Source: Bacteroidaceae bacterium
GTDB taxonomy: Bacteria > Bacteroidota > Bacteroidia > Bacteroidales > Barnesiellaceae_A
DNA length: 11,622 nucleotides
Direction: 5' to 3'
Assembly (NCBI GenBank): GCA_017561285.1
Contig: JAFZDG010000157.1
Span: 1-11,622, forward strand
The first letter of the stretch is position 1; each line of letters opens with the position of its first letter. The position numbers were made by a program, and so were the translations under genes. Below the pieces are notes generated by a model. The model saw only the letters and a list, made by a program, of their open reading frames with translations, searched no databases and was not told the DNA's origin. Below, piece after piece: positions 1 through 8,120 of this stretch.

Positions 1-329
1 ATGCACAATATGAATTGCGCAAGATATTTACGAGCAGCTTTTGCACGCTCTTGCGCCAAGACCTCATTGCGTTTGAAAGGGCCTTCGGGCGAAGCACTTG
101 ATACAATCTCTACGCTCAAGATTTTTTGCGAAGGATTTTGAATAATATAGTTGAGATCTCGAGCAAACTCGGTCATACGCTCACCATTGTTACAGAAAAG
201 CGTATCGATGGTGTGTTTATTCACCTCAAAATAGAGAGATACAAACGAATTAGCCTCCTGAGCATAAGACACAGTCTTGCCCAAGATAGCCACCAACATT
301 GCAATCAGTATGTATAACAGTCGCTTCAT
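1..329 (-). CDS. OmpA-like-domain secreted/envelope protein, N-terminal part only
   Basis: An open frame runs without a stop from an ATG at 329 off the left edge, giving about 109 residues; the C-terminus is missing. Residues 1-23 form a signal peptide: basic MKR, a hydrophobic core, then SYA before QEA as a likely cleavage site. There is no lipobox cysteine, so it is not an obvious lipoprotein. The mature part begins with a beta-strand motif, YFEVNKHTID. Further on, an ASPEG motif is followed by N-x4-L-A-x-ERAKAARKYL. This is the layout of OmpA C-terminal-like domains of Bacteroidetes, which often carry 'ASPEG' before the N...L...RA helix and bind peptidoglycan. Location in the periplasm or outer membrane is inferred. 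Any extra domain, such as a beta-barrel or a further repeat, lies outside the window. Family assignment is fairly secure; exact role is unknown. Confidence 0.72.
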   Translation of the reverse strand, partial: MKRLLYILIAMLVAILGKTVSYAQEANSFVSLYFEVNKHTIDTLFCNNGERMTEFARDLNYIIQNPSQKILSVEIVSSASPEGPFKRNEVLAQERAKAARKYLAQFILC

Positions 330-658
330 TATCCGACTAACATATTCAAATCATAAAAGTTCACATCGTGTAATCCTTATTGCAGACTACACTCCAATCG
401 GTTTGCAAATATACATCTTTTATATCATATAAAAAAGAGAATCGGCATATTTTTTCATCGCACACCCAATTGAGAATTTCACGACCAAAAACGGGGTACA
501 ACACATTCAAGCCCGCAAAACGAAATTTCAAAAATACTCAAACACAATGTTTTAGATAGGACACAAAACACCCCGTCCAACATCGAACACAAGAAAGAAA
601 AAACAAAGAAATAATGTTAAATATTCCTAATAAGAAAAATATGCAATTTTTTTTCATC
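330..658. other. Intergenic gap between polyprenyl synthase stop and OmpA-like gene start
   Basis: This 329-base, A/T-rich gap lies between two minus-strand genes. I find no credible coding frame in it. On the minus strand it has two matches to the Bacteroidota -7 box TAnnTTTG, at 413-406 and 536-529. There is no convincing terminator for the upstream synthase; the best pairing (GGAC at 559-562 with GTCC at 575-578) is only four base pairs with no U-tract. The length and the -7 boxes suggest the OmpA-like gene has its own promoter here. Confidence 0.6.
406..413 (-). promoter_or_regulatory. Candidate -7 box (TATATTTG) of the OmpA-like gene
   Basis: Read on the minus strand, this is TATATTTG followed by CAAACC. 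It matches the Bacteroidota housekeeping sigma -7 consensus TAnnTTTG exactly. The predicted start of transcription near 399 would give a leader of about 70 bases before the ATG at 329. No TTG stands at the expected -33 position, only a pyrimidine-rich stretch, so support is moderate. A second match at 536-529 (TATTTTTG) is an alternative. Confidence 0.45.
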
Positions 659-1633
659 CTATTTTCTACGAGAAATAGTATAATCGAGCAGCGTAATAAG
701 AGCGCACTTCGACTCATTATCGGCAAAGTTCTTGAGCGCCTCTGCCGCCTCATCGCGCAACTGTTGCATACGTTCTTGCGCATAAGCTATACCACCATTA
801 TCTTTGGCATAACCAATAAGTGCATCTATATCCTCGGTATCAAGCACATCTTTTTCGAGCAGCATCCTCATCCGAGCATTTTCCTCACCACTGTTACGAG
901 TAATGGCATACAGAAGCGGCAATGTAATTTTTCCCTCACGGATATCATTACCGGTAGGCTTGCCAACCTGCTCATCTTCATAGTAATCGAAAATATCATC
1001 TTTGATTTGAAAACACAAGCCCAACAACTCACCAAAGCGTTCCAAATCCTTACATACAGCATCATCGGCATTTACCGAAATAGCACCCACATGCATACAC
1101 ACTCGGAACAACGAAGCTGTTTTGCGACGGATTACTTCGAAATAGGCTTCCTCCGACAAACGGTGATGACGAGCATTATCTATCTGATCTATTTCGCCAT
1201 GAGCCAACTCTTGGCCCAATCGCCCCATAGCAGCAATAATATCTATACGGCCGGTCTCCACACCGCATTGCAACGCACAAGAGACAAAGTGATCACCCAT
1301 AAGGACCGCCAAACGATTATCTTCCAACGCATTGATAGTGGGATGGCCACGCCTATACATCGAGGTATCAATCACATCATCATGAATAAGACTCGCATTG
1401 TGCATCAACTCGATAGCCGCAGCCGCAAGAATTGTTTCGGGCGTAATACGATCAATCATACGAGCACACAACAAGATAAGAACAGGACGTATCTGCTTAC
1501 CCTTCGTGAGCAGATAACGATCGACTATCTTATTTATGAGCGGATTGGTTGTATGGAGTTTCTCAGACAAAATCTGATTGAGCGACACCAATTCGTCACC
1601 TATAGGAGCTTGTATGGTTGAAAGTATATCCAT
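659..1633 (-). CDS. ispB: Long-chain (all-trans) polyprenyl diphosphate synthase
   Basis: This 324-residue prenyltransferase adds isopentenyl diphosphate units to an allylic diphosphate. The usual role in Bacteroidota is to make the side chain of menaquinone. Conserved features are all present: GKQIRP at residues 45-50, the first aspartate-rich motif DDVID at 85-89 followed by two arginines (94-95), a KT pair at 171-172, the second motif DDIFD at 212-216, and GKPTGNDIREGK at 224-235. The fifth residue before the first motif is Ala80, a small side chain. In this family that leaves the product tunnel open, whereas short-chain farnesyl or geranylgeranyl synthases have bulky aromatics nearby, so a long product is predicted. 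The exact chain length cannot be read. The ATG at 1633 fits the family N-terminus. The symbol follows the E. coli octaprenyl enzyme and is used by analogy. Confidence 0.9.
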   Translation of the reverse strand: MDILSTIQAPIGDELVSLNQILSEKLHTTNPLINKIVDRYLLTKGKQIRPVLILLCARMIDRITPETILAAAAIELMHNASLIHDDVIDTSMYRRGHPTINALEDNRLAVLMGDHFVSCALQCGVETGRIDIIAAMGRLGQELAHGEIDQIDNARHHRLSEEAYFEVIRRKTASLFRVCMHVGAISVNADDAVCKDLERFGELLGLCFQIKDDIFDYYEDEQVGKPTGNDIREGKITLPLLYAITRNSGEENARMRMLLEKDVLDTEDIDALIGYAKDNGGIAYAQERMQQLRDEAAEALKNFADNESKCALITLLDYTISRRK

Positions 1634-1652
1634 TTTTCTAAAAAAATCGATG

Positions 1653-1660
1653 CAAAAATA
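1653..1660 (-). promoter_or_regulatory. Candidate -7 box (TATTTTTG) of the polyprenyl synthase gene
   Basis: Minus-strand TATTTTTGC matches TAnnTTTG and sits only 20 bases before the ATG at 1633, implying a leader of roughly a dozen bases. The -33 region has no clear TTG. The surrounding A/T richness makes a chance match possible. Confidence 0.35.
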
Positions 1661-1734
1661 GCAATAAAAACCGAAGTATAACCATAGGTTGCTATAAAAA
1701 GAGTGTTTTGTTACAAAAAAAATTCATCTCATCG

Positions 1735-1796
1735 CAACATCACAAATACACATACCACCCACCAACCTCACCCCAACACCCCAATACAACACCTCT
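1735..1796. other. 62-base G-free C/A-rich tract
   Basis: From 1735 to 1796 the plus strand contains no G at all and is mostly runs of C and A, with short elements such as CCACCCACC. The minus strand is correspondingly C-free and G/T-rich. It lies upstream of both candidate promoters in the divergent gap, so neither predicted transcript should include it. Its role is unknown. Confidence 0.7.
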
Positions 1797-1864
1797 GACA
1801 ATCATACCCATATCGCCAAAACAGCACAAGATTTTTTGACACAAAATTCAATGGTTTTCACTTT

Positions 1865-1892
1865 TATATTTGCCTTATTTTTCCTAATTTTG
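1865..1892 (+). promoter_or_regulatory. Candidate polA-mfd promoter with two -7 boxes
   Basis: Two exact matches to the Bacteroidota -7 consensus TAnnTTTG lie in series: TATATTTG at 1865-1872 and TAATTTTG at 1885-1892. They would give leaders of about 75 and 54 bases before the ATG at 1951. A TTTTG at 1834-1838 lies upstream, but its spacing to the first box (26 bases) is longer than usual for a -33 element. I cannot tell which box is used, or whether both are. Confidence 0.5.
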
Positions 1893-1950
1893 TAAATTAA
1901 TATACCCATTGTACAAAACAATAAAAAAAGAGAATATACAACAACATCAT

Positions 1951-4749
1951 ATGAGTGAAAACGCCCCCACAGAAATGAGCAAAAGGCTCTTTCTAATAGA
2001 TGCCTATGCGCTGATATATAGGTCGTACTATGCTTTTATAAAAAATCCGCGCATCAATTCGCGTGGCGAAAACACATCGGCCATATTGGGTTTTGTAAAT
2101 TCATTGGAAGATGTACTGCGCCGCGAAAATCCCACACATATAGCAGTAGGATTCGATCCGCATGGACCTACATTTCGTCACGAAGCATATGAACGTTACA
2201 AAGCGCAACGCGAAGAGACTCCCGAAGCTATTCGTTTTGCCGTACCTATTATCAAAGAGATTATAAAGGCTTATCGAATGCCTATTATTGAGGTGCCGGG
2301 CTACGAAGCGGATGATGTCATTGGTTCGCTGGCAGTCAAAGCCGAAGCTGCCGGTTTCGACACCTATATGATGACTCCCGACAAAGACTATGGACAGCTG
2401 GTAACAGAACATACCTTTATGTATCGTCCTCGCTTTGGTGGCGACTACGACATATTGGGCGTACCGGAAGTGTGTGCCAAGTATGACATTACATCGCCCA
2501 AACAAGTTATTGACATACTTGGTCTTATGGGAGACAGCTCCGACAATATACCCGGTTGCCCGGGTGTGGGCGAAAAGACTGCCGTTAAATTGATACAAGA
2601 ATTTGGCAGTATAGACAACCTTTTGGCCAACACCGATAAATTGAAGGGGGCTTTACAACGGAAAGTACAAGAAAACCGCGAGATGATTGAGTTCTCTCGC
2701 TTTCTCGCCACAATCAAAACAGATGTTGAGGTTGATTTTGATGAAGAGACTTTGAGCCGTAAGCCTATTGATGAAGAGGCTTTGCGCCACATCTTCAACG
2801 AGATGGAGTTTCGCACATTGGCCGACCGCATATTGGGCAAAAGCAGCAGCCCAACACCGGCTAAAGCCGCCGCCCAGCAAGTGTCGCTCTTCGATGCGAT
2901 GGATGCCGCCGAGCAAGCAACACAAGAAGCAACCATCTTAAAAAGCGTAGCCGATGTACCACACACCTACCATCTGGTAGATAACGAAGAGGCTATGTGG
3001 GACTTGGCTGCCTTATTGGGCAATGCCACTCAATTTGCATTTGATACCGAAACAACCTCATTAGATGCCATACAGAGCGAATTGGTAGGTATGTCATTTG
3101 CCATGCATGCGCACGAAGCTTACTACGTGCCCGTACCTGCCGATCGTGCAGCCGCCGAATCAGTGGTAGAAATATTCCGTTCGGTATTGGAAAATGAGAA
3201 CATAATGAAGATAGGTCAAAACATCAAATACGACTATATGGTTATGCGCAACTATGGCGTGACAATAGGAGGAAAGATGTTCGACACGATGATTGCTCAT
3301 TATTTGCTACAACCCGAGCAACGTCACAACATGGACTATCTGGCCGAGGTGTACCTACAATATAGCACCATATTTATCGACAGCCTTATAGGCAGCAAAT
3401 CGAAAGGACAACTATCGATGCGACAAGTACCCATAACCGATATCTGCGAGTATGCCGCCGAAGATGCCGATATCACATGGCAACTATACGAGATATTGCA
3501 AACGGAGATAGAAAAAGAGTGTATGACACAACTTTTTGAGGAGATTGAAATGCCCCTCGTGCGAGTACTTGCCGAAATGGAGATAGCGGGAGTACGAGTA
3601 GATGTAGAGACACTCAAAGCCTCGGCTCACACCATAGAAGAGCGTATAGCCGAACTCGAAAAACAGATCTACGAACTGGCCGGAGTGACCTTTAATATAG
3701 CATCACCTCGCCAAGTAGGAGAGATACTCTTCGAACACCTCAAAATAGACAACAAAGCCCGTAAGACCAAGAGTGGACAATACTCTACTACCGAAGAAGT
3801 TTTGGAGCGACTACGCCCCAACCATCCTATCGTGGGGAAAATACTCGATATGCGAGGCTTGCGCAAACTTATGAGCACTTATATCAACGCCTTGCCCGAA
3901 CTCATCAACCGACACACCGGCAAGATACACACCTCGTTTAACCAAACGGTCACAGCTACCGGCCGCTTGAGCTCAAGCAACCCCAACCTACAGAATATTC
4001 CTATACGCGATGCCGAGGGCCGAGAGATAAGACGTGCTTTTGTAGCTTCGCCCGGTTGCCGTTTCTTCTCGGCCGACTACTCACAAATCGAGCTACGCAT
4101 TATGGCTCATGCAAGCGGCGATGTCAATATGATAGAAGCCTTTAACTCAGGAGCCGATGTGCATACAGCAACAGCGGCCAAGATATTCAAGGTGCCGTTT
4201 GAAGAGGTGACAAGCGATATGCGCCGTAAAGCCAAAACAGCCAATTTCGGTATCATCTATGGCATATCAACCTTTGGACTGGCCGAGCGATTGAGCATTT
4301 CGCGCCCCGAAGCCAAAAGCCTGATAGAGGGATATTTTGCCACCTATCCTCAAATAAAAGAGTATATGGCCAATTGCGTTGAGGAGGCTCGCAAACAGGG
4401 TTTTGTAACAACAATATGCGGTCGCCGACGTATGCTGCCCGACATCAACTCGCACAACAACACCGTACGCGGATATGCCGAACGAAACGCTATCAACGCA
4501 CCCATACAAGGCAGTGCTGCCGACATTATAAAAATAGCTATGATACGAATATTCAACCGAATACAACGCGAAGGTATGAAAGCTCGTATGATACTACAGG
4601 TTCACGATGAGTTGAACTTTGATGTACCGGTAAACGAAATAGAACAACTCAAACGCCTTGTAACCGAAGAGATGCAACAAGCCTACGAATTGCGAGTACC
4701 CCTCATTGCCGATAGCGGCATTGCCGACAATTGGCTCGAGGCTCATTGA
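1951..4749 (+). CDS. polA: DNA polymerase I with active-looking 5' nuclease and proofreading domains
   Basis: This 932-residue family A polymerase removes RNA primers and fills gaps in replication and excision repair. Three modules are visible. The N-terminal 5' nuclease has FLIDAYALIYRS, EADDVIG, DKDYGQLV and GDSSDNIPGCPGVGEKTA. The 3'-5' exonuclease has Asp365-Thr-Glu367 (Exo I), Asn424...Asp428 (Exo II) and Tyr501...Asp505 (Exo III), so proofreading looks intact. The polymerase has motif A DYSQIELR at 709-716, motif B R759...K762...F766...Y770-G771, and motif C VHDE at 884-887. The ATG at 1951 is chosen because the frame can only be extended further to a TTG at 1909; an internal ATG at 1975 (MSKRLFLIDAY) is also plausible. 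mfd follows after 22 bases, which suggests co-transcription. Confidence 0.97.
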   Translation: MSENAPTEMSKRLFLIDAYALIYRSYYAFIKNPRINSRGENTSAILGFVNSLEDVLRRENPTHIAVGFDPHGPTFRHEAYERYKAQREETPEAIRFAVPIIKEIIKAYRMPIIEVPGYEADDVIGSLAVKAEAAGFDTYMMTPDKDYGQLVTEHTFMYRPRFGGDYDILGVPEVCAKYDITSPKQVIDILGLMGDSSDNIPGCPGVGEKTAVKLIQEFGSIDNLLANTDKLKGALQRKVQENREMIEFSRFLATIKTDVEVDFDEETLSRKPIDEEALRHIFNEMEFRTLADRILGKSSSPTPAKAAAQQVSLFDAMDAAEQATQEATILKSVADVPHTYHLVDNEEAMWDLAALLGNATQFAFDTETTSLDAIQSELVGMSFAMHAHEAYYVPVPADRAAAESVVEIFRSVLENENIMKIGQNIKYDYMVMRNYGVTIGGKMFDTMIAHYLLQPEQRHNMDYLAEVYLQYSTIFIDSLIGSKSKGQLSMRQVPITDICEYAAEDADITWQLYEILQTEIEKECMTQLFEEIEMPLVRVLAEMEIAGVRVDVETLKASAHTIEERIAELEKQIYELAGVTFNIASPRQVGEILFEHLKIDNKARKTKSGQYSTTEEVLERLRPNHPIVGKILDMRGLRKLMSTYINALPELINRHTGKIHTSFNQTVTATGRLSSSNPNLQNIPIRDAEGREIRRAFVASPGCRFFSADYSQIELRIMAHASGDVNMIEAFNSGADVHTATAAKIFKVPFEEVTSDMRRKAKTANFGIIYGISTFGLAERLSISRPEAKSLIEGYFATYPQIKEYMANCVEEARKQGFVTTICGRRRMLPDINSHNNTVRGYAERNAINAPIQGSAADIIKIAMIRIFNRIQREGMKARMILQVHDELNFDVPVNEIEQLKRLVTEEMQQAYELRVPLIADSGIADNWLEAH

Positions 4750-4771
4750 TACACCTACAAAAAGCAGATAG

Positions 4772-7700
4772 ATGGAGCTAAAAGAACTGAAATCGGTGAT
4801 AAATACCCCGGTGCGCCAAAAGGCACTGAAAGAGGTATTGTCTGACAAAAAAATCAAACACATAGCACTCACCGGACTTGAAGGTTCGGCTACGGCCTTT
4901 GCTTTGTGCAATTTGCTCGATTGGGGCAAGCACACCATTATCGTTGCAAGCAACAATGATGTGGCAGGCTACCTCTATCACGACCTATTACAACTCGAAG
5001 GCGAACAACGCGTGGCATTTTTACCTTCGGGGTATAAACGAAACATAAAATATGGACAAATTGATGCTCCTTCGGGTATAATGCGTACCGATGTACTCAA
5101 TCGCCTTAAACTCAAAGAGCCTCTATTGGTAGTAACCTATCCTGAAGCTATTGCCGAAAAAGTGGTTCAAGAGAAAGTATTGGAGCAGAACACCTTACAT
5201 ATAAGTTGCAAAGAGTCTATCGACATAACATTTGCAGCCAACATATTGCGTGAATATGGATTTGCTCGAGTTGACTACGTATATGAACCCGGACAATATG
5301 CTGTGCGCGGTAGCATTCTCGATGTATTTTCTTACTCCAACGAGTATCCCTATCGCATCGATTTCTTTGGCGATGATATAGAGAGTATTCGCTCGTTTGA
5401 TGTCGATAGCCAACTCTCACGCGATAAACTTGAAGAGGTATATATCATACCCAACGTGTGCAACCGAGTAGAAGAAGGCGTGTCGCTTCTGGAGTTTATC
5501 GACAGCAACACCCTGTTTGTCTTTGACGATTTATCTTACACCATAGACAAGTTGACAGAGCTATCGAAAGAGACACTCTCGGAACAGGCCCTTGTTACCG
5601 AAGATGTTGATGTGAACGCAATGCAAAAGATAGTAGATACAGACACATTTACACGCCGCTTGATGAGATTTCGCCGCATAGAGTATGGCAAGCATACCTT
5701 AGAGACACCTCAAGCCTCCATAGCATATAACTGCTCGTTGCAAGGTATATACCACAAGAACTTCGATCTCGTAAGTGAGGCCTTCGATAAGTATCTGCAA
5801 CAAGGATACAAACTATATATTACCAGCGACAACGAGAAACAAACCGACCGTCTGCGCGACATTTTTGCCGATAGAGGCGACAACATTGCCTTTACCCCCA
5901 TTCTACACACCATACATACAGGATTTGTCGATAATGACATCAAAGTATGCTGCTTTACCGACCACCAAATATTCGATCGATTCCATAAGTACAATCTCAA
6001 AAGCGACCGCGCTCGTTCGGGTAAAATGGCACTCTCTTTGCGAGAACTGAAGCAAATAGAGGTTGGCGATTATCTGGTACATATAGATCATGGTATAGGT
6101 CAATTTGGCGGACTCACACACACCGAAATAGCCGGCAAACGCCAAGAGGCTGTCAAAGTGATATACAAAAATGGCGATATGATATATGTGAGCATCCACG
6201 CGCTACACAAGTTGTCGAAATATCGCTCGAAAGAGGGCGAAGCCCCCACACTCAACCGTTTAGGTACGGGTGCATGGGAGCGTATGAAAGAGCGCACCAA
6301 GAGCAAGATGAAGGATATAGCTCGCGACCTCATCAAACTCTATGCCGCCCGTCGCAATGAGAAAGGTTTTGCATACTCACCCGACAACTTTATGCAACAA
6401 GAGTTGGAGGCCTCGTTTATATACGAAGATACCCCCGACCAAATGAAAGCCACACAAGATGTGAAAAGCGATATGGAAAGCGCCCGCCCTATGGATCGTC
6501 TCATTTGTGGCGATGTGGGATTTGGCAAGACAGAGGTTGCCATTCGTGCTGCGTTCAAAGCCACTTGCGACAATAAACAAGTGGCCGTATTGGTACCTAC
6601 AACTGTACTCGCTTTTCAGCACTACCAAACATTTAGTGAGCGACTACGCGATTTCCCCGTAAAAGTAGAATATCTGAGCCGGGCACGCAAGCCCAAAGAG
6701 GTGCGCCGCATTCTTGCCGAGCTTAAAGAGGGGAAAGTAGATATACTCATAGGAACCCACCGCATCATAGGCAAAGATGTGGTGTTTAAAGATTTAGGGT
6801 TACTCGTCATCGATGAAGAGCAAAAGTTTGGTGTAGCTGTAAAAGAGAAACTCAAACAGATAAAAGTGAATGTCGATACCCTCACAATGTCGGCAACTCC
6901 CATTCCCCGTACACTGCAATTCTCTCTGATGGGCGCACGAGACCTTTCGGCTATTACTACTCCGCCGGCCAATCGTTACCCTATAATGACCGAAGTACAC
7001 AGCTTCAACGAAGATATAATTCGTGAAGCCGTAAACTTTGAGATGAGCCGCAATGGTCAAGTATTCTTTGTCAATAACAACATCGAACAACTTGCCACAC
7101 TACACAATGTCATTACACGCCTTGTACCCGATGTGCGCATAGCCATAGGACATGGCCGTATGTCGCCCGAAGAATTGGAAAAAGTAATACTCGATTTTGT
7201 TAATTACGAATACGATGTATTGTTAGCAACAACCATTATCGAGAGCGGTATCGATATGCCCAATACCAATACCATCATCATCAATAATGCGCACCGATTT
7301 GGATTGAGCGAACTACACCAACTGCGTGGTCGCGTGGGACGCAGCAACCGCAAAGCATTCTGTTACCTGCTCACACCGCCTCATTGTACATTCAACGAAG
7401 AGTCGCGCCGCCGACTACAAGCTATCGAGAGTTTCTCCGACTTGGGAAGTGGCATACATATAGCAATGCAAGATCTCGACATACGAGGAGCCGGCAATTT
7501 GCTTGGAGCAGAGCAGAGTGGTTTTATTGCCGACTTGGGTTACGAAACCTATCAGAAGATACTACAAGAGGCCGTAGAAGAACTCAAAACGCAGGAGTTT
7601 AGCGATATATACTATAATCAAGAGGACAAAAACAACAATGAGAGTTTCGTTTCCGATTGTCAATTTGAGTCGGACCTCGACCTCTTTATACCGGCCGAGT

Positions 7701-8113
7701 ACGTACCTCAAGAAAACGAACGCATCATTCTATACCGAGAATTGGACAGCCTCGAACAAGAGTCTGAAATAGCGGCATACTGCGAACGCCTTCGCGACCG
7801 TTTCGGTGCTATCCCCACTCCCACCCTCGACCTCGTACAAGTTGTCAACCTGCGCCGCATAGCACGCACATTGGGATTTGAGAAAGTCTCACTTAAACAA
7901 GGCCGAATGTATCTATACTTTGTAGGAGAGGAACATCAGGCATATTACCAGTCGGCATCGTTTGGACGGGTTCTCAACTATATGCAAAAGCATCCTCGCC
8001 GATGCAAACTTCGCGAGGTAAACAATCGCCGTTCTATGGTAGTAGAAAGCATATCAACAGTTCTCAATGCCGTACAGTTGCTCAACGCTATTTCACACAT
8101 AGAGAGCGTATAA
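4772..8113 (+). CDS. mfd: Transcription-repair coupling factor Mfd
   Basis: This 1113-residue ATP-driven translocase pushes stalled RNA polymerase off DNA and recruits UvrA for transcription-coupled excision repair. The N-terminus is the UvrB-like module, whose Walker A equivalent (TGLEGSA, residues 34-40) lacks the catalytic lysine, as expected; EPGQYAVRGSILDVF follows near residue 170. The RNA-polymerase-interacting CarD-like domain starts near residue 424 (RELKQIEVGDYLVHIDHGIG). The translocase has Walker A GDVGFGKTE at 580-588, DEEQ at 681-684, SATPIPR at 707-713 and QLRGRVGR at 850-857. The C-terminal autoinhibitory domain follows a short Asp/Asn-rich linker. Length is typical for the family. 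It starts 22 bases after the polA stop with no promoter or terminator between, so both probably share one transcript. No Shine-Dalgarno sequence precedes it. Confidence 0.97.
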   Translation: MELKELKSVINTPVRQKALKEVLSDKKIKHIALTGLEGSATAFALCNLLDWGKHTIIVASNNDVAGYLYHDLLQLEGEQRVAFLPSGYKRNIKYGQIDAPSGIMRTDVLNRLKLKEPLLVVTYPEAIAEKVVQEKVLEQNTLHISCKESIDITFAANILREYGFARVDYVYEPGQYAVRGSILDVFSYSNEYPYRIDFFGDDIESIRSFDVDSQLSRDKLEEVYIIPNVCNRVEEGVSLLEFIDSNTLFVFDDLSYTIDKLTELSKETLSEQALVTEDVDVNAMQKIVDTDTFTRRLMRFRRIEYGKHTLETPQASIAYNCSLQGIYHKNFDLVSEAFDKYLQQGYKLYITSDNEKQTDRLRDIFADRGDNIAFTPILHTIHTGFVDNDIKVCCFTDHQIFDRFHKYNLKSDRARSGKMALSLRELKQIEVGDYLVHIDHGIGQFGGLTHTEIAGKRQEAVKVIYKNGDMIYVSIHALHKLSKYRSKEGEAPTLNRLGTGAWERMKERTKSKMKDIARDLIKLYAARRNEKGFAYSPDNFMQQELEASFIYEDTPDQMKATQDVKSDMESARPMDRLICGDVGFGKTEVAIRAAFKATCDNKQVAVLVPTTVLAFQHYQTFSERLRDFPVKVEYLSRARKPKEVRRILAELKEGKVDILIGTHRIIGKDVVFKDLGLLVIDEEQKFGVAVKEKLKQIKVNVDTLTMSATPIPRTLQFSLMGARDLSAITTPPANRYPIMTEVHSFNEDIIREAVNFEMSRNGQVFFVNNNIEQLATLHNVITRLVPDVRIAIGHGRMSPEELEKVILDFVNYEYDVLLATTIIESGIDMPNTNTIIINNAHRFGLSELHQLRGRVGRSNRKAFCYLLTPPHCTFNEESRRRLQAIESFSDLGSGIHIAMQDLDIRGAGNLLGAEQSGFIADLGYETYQKILQEAVEELKTQEFSDIYYNQEDKNNNESFVSDCQFESDLDLFIPAEYVPQENERIILYRELDSLEQESEIAAYCERLRDRFGAIPTPTLDLVQVVNLRRIARTLGFEKVSLKQGRMYLYFVGEEHQAYYQSASFGRVLNYMQKHPRRCKLREVNNRRSMVVESISTVLNAVQLLNAISHIESV

Positions 8114-8120
8114 ACAAATA

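Larger units (their letters stand above)
1634..1950. other. Divergent intergenic region between polyprenyl synthase and polA
   Basis: These 317 bases separate two genes pointing away from each other, so promoters for both directions should lie here. Minus-strand matches to TAnnTTTG occur close to the synthase start, and plus-strand matches occur 60-85 bases before the polA ATG. The middle (1735-1796) is a C/A-rich block with no G on the plus strand. No convincing coding frame or RNA gene is visible. Confidence 0.6.

Noticed and set aside
126..317. 63-codon plus-strand open frame at the left edge
   Set aside because: It overlaps the minus-strand OmpA-like gene, which has a signal peptide and the ASPEG motif; the plus-strand product resembles nothing.
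559..578. GGAC/GTCC pairing as a terminator of the polyprenyl synthase gene
   Set aside because: The stem is only four base pairs with a 12-base loop and no T-tract follows on the minus strand.
614..1621. 335-codon plus-strand open frame lying antisense to almost all of the polyprenyl synthase gene
   Set aside because: Its translation shows no recognisable family, and the opposite strand encodes a complete enzyme with every catalytic motif. It is best explained as a codon-bias shadow. A conserved antisense protein in relatives would change this.
1836..1870. TTGACA at 1836-1841 and TATATT at 1865-1870 as an E. coli-type sigma-70 promoter
   Set aside because: The spacing is 23 bases instead of about 17, and the genome signals are Bacteroidota, whose main sigma factor uses different elements.
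1909..1950. Extension of polA to a TTG start at 1909
   Set aside because: The added 14 residues (Lys/Gln/His-rich) do not resemble PolA N-termini, and an ATG at 1951 is available downstream of the candidate promoter.
2445..2966. 173-codon minus-strand open frame inside polA
   Set aside because: It is antisense to the polA 5' nuclease and linker region and has a low-complexity Ser/Ala/Leu-rich translation without a family match.
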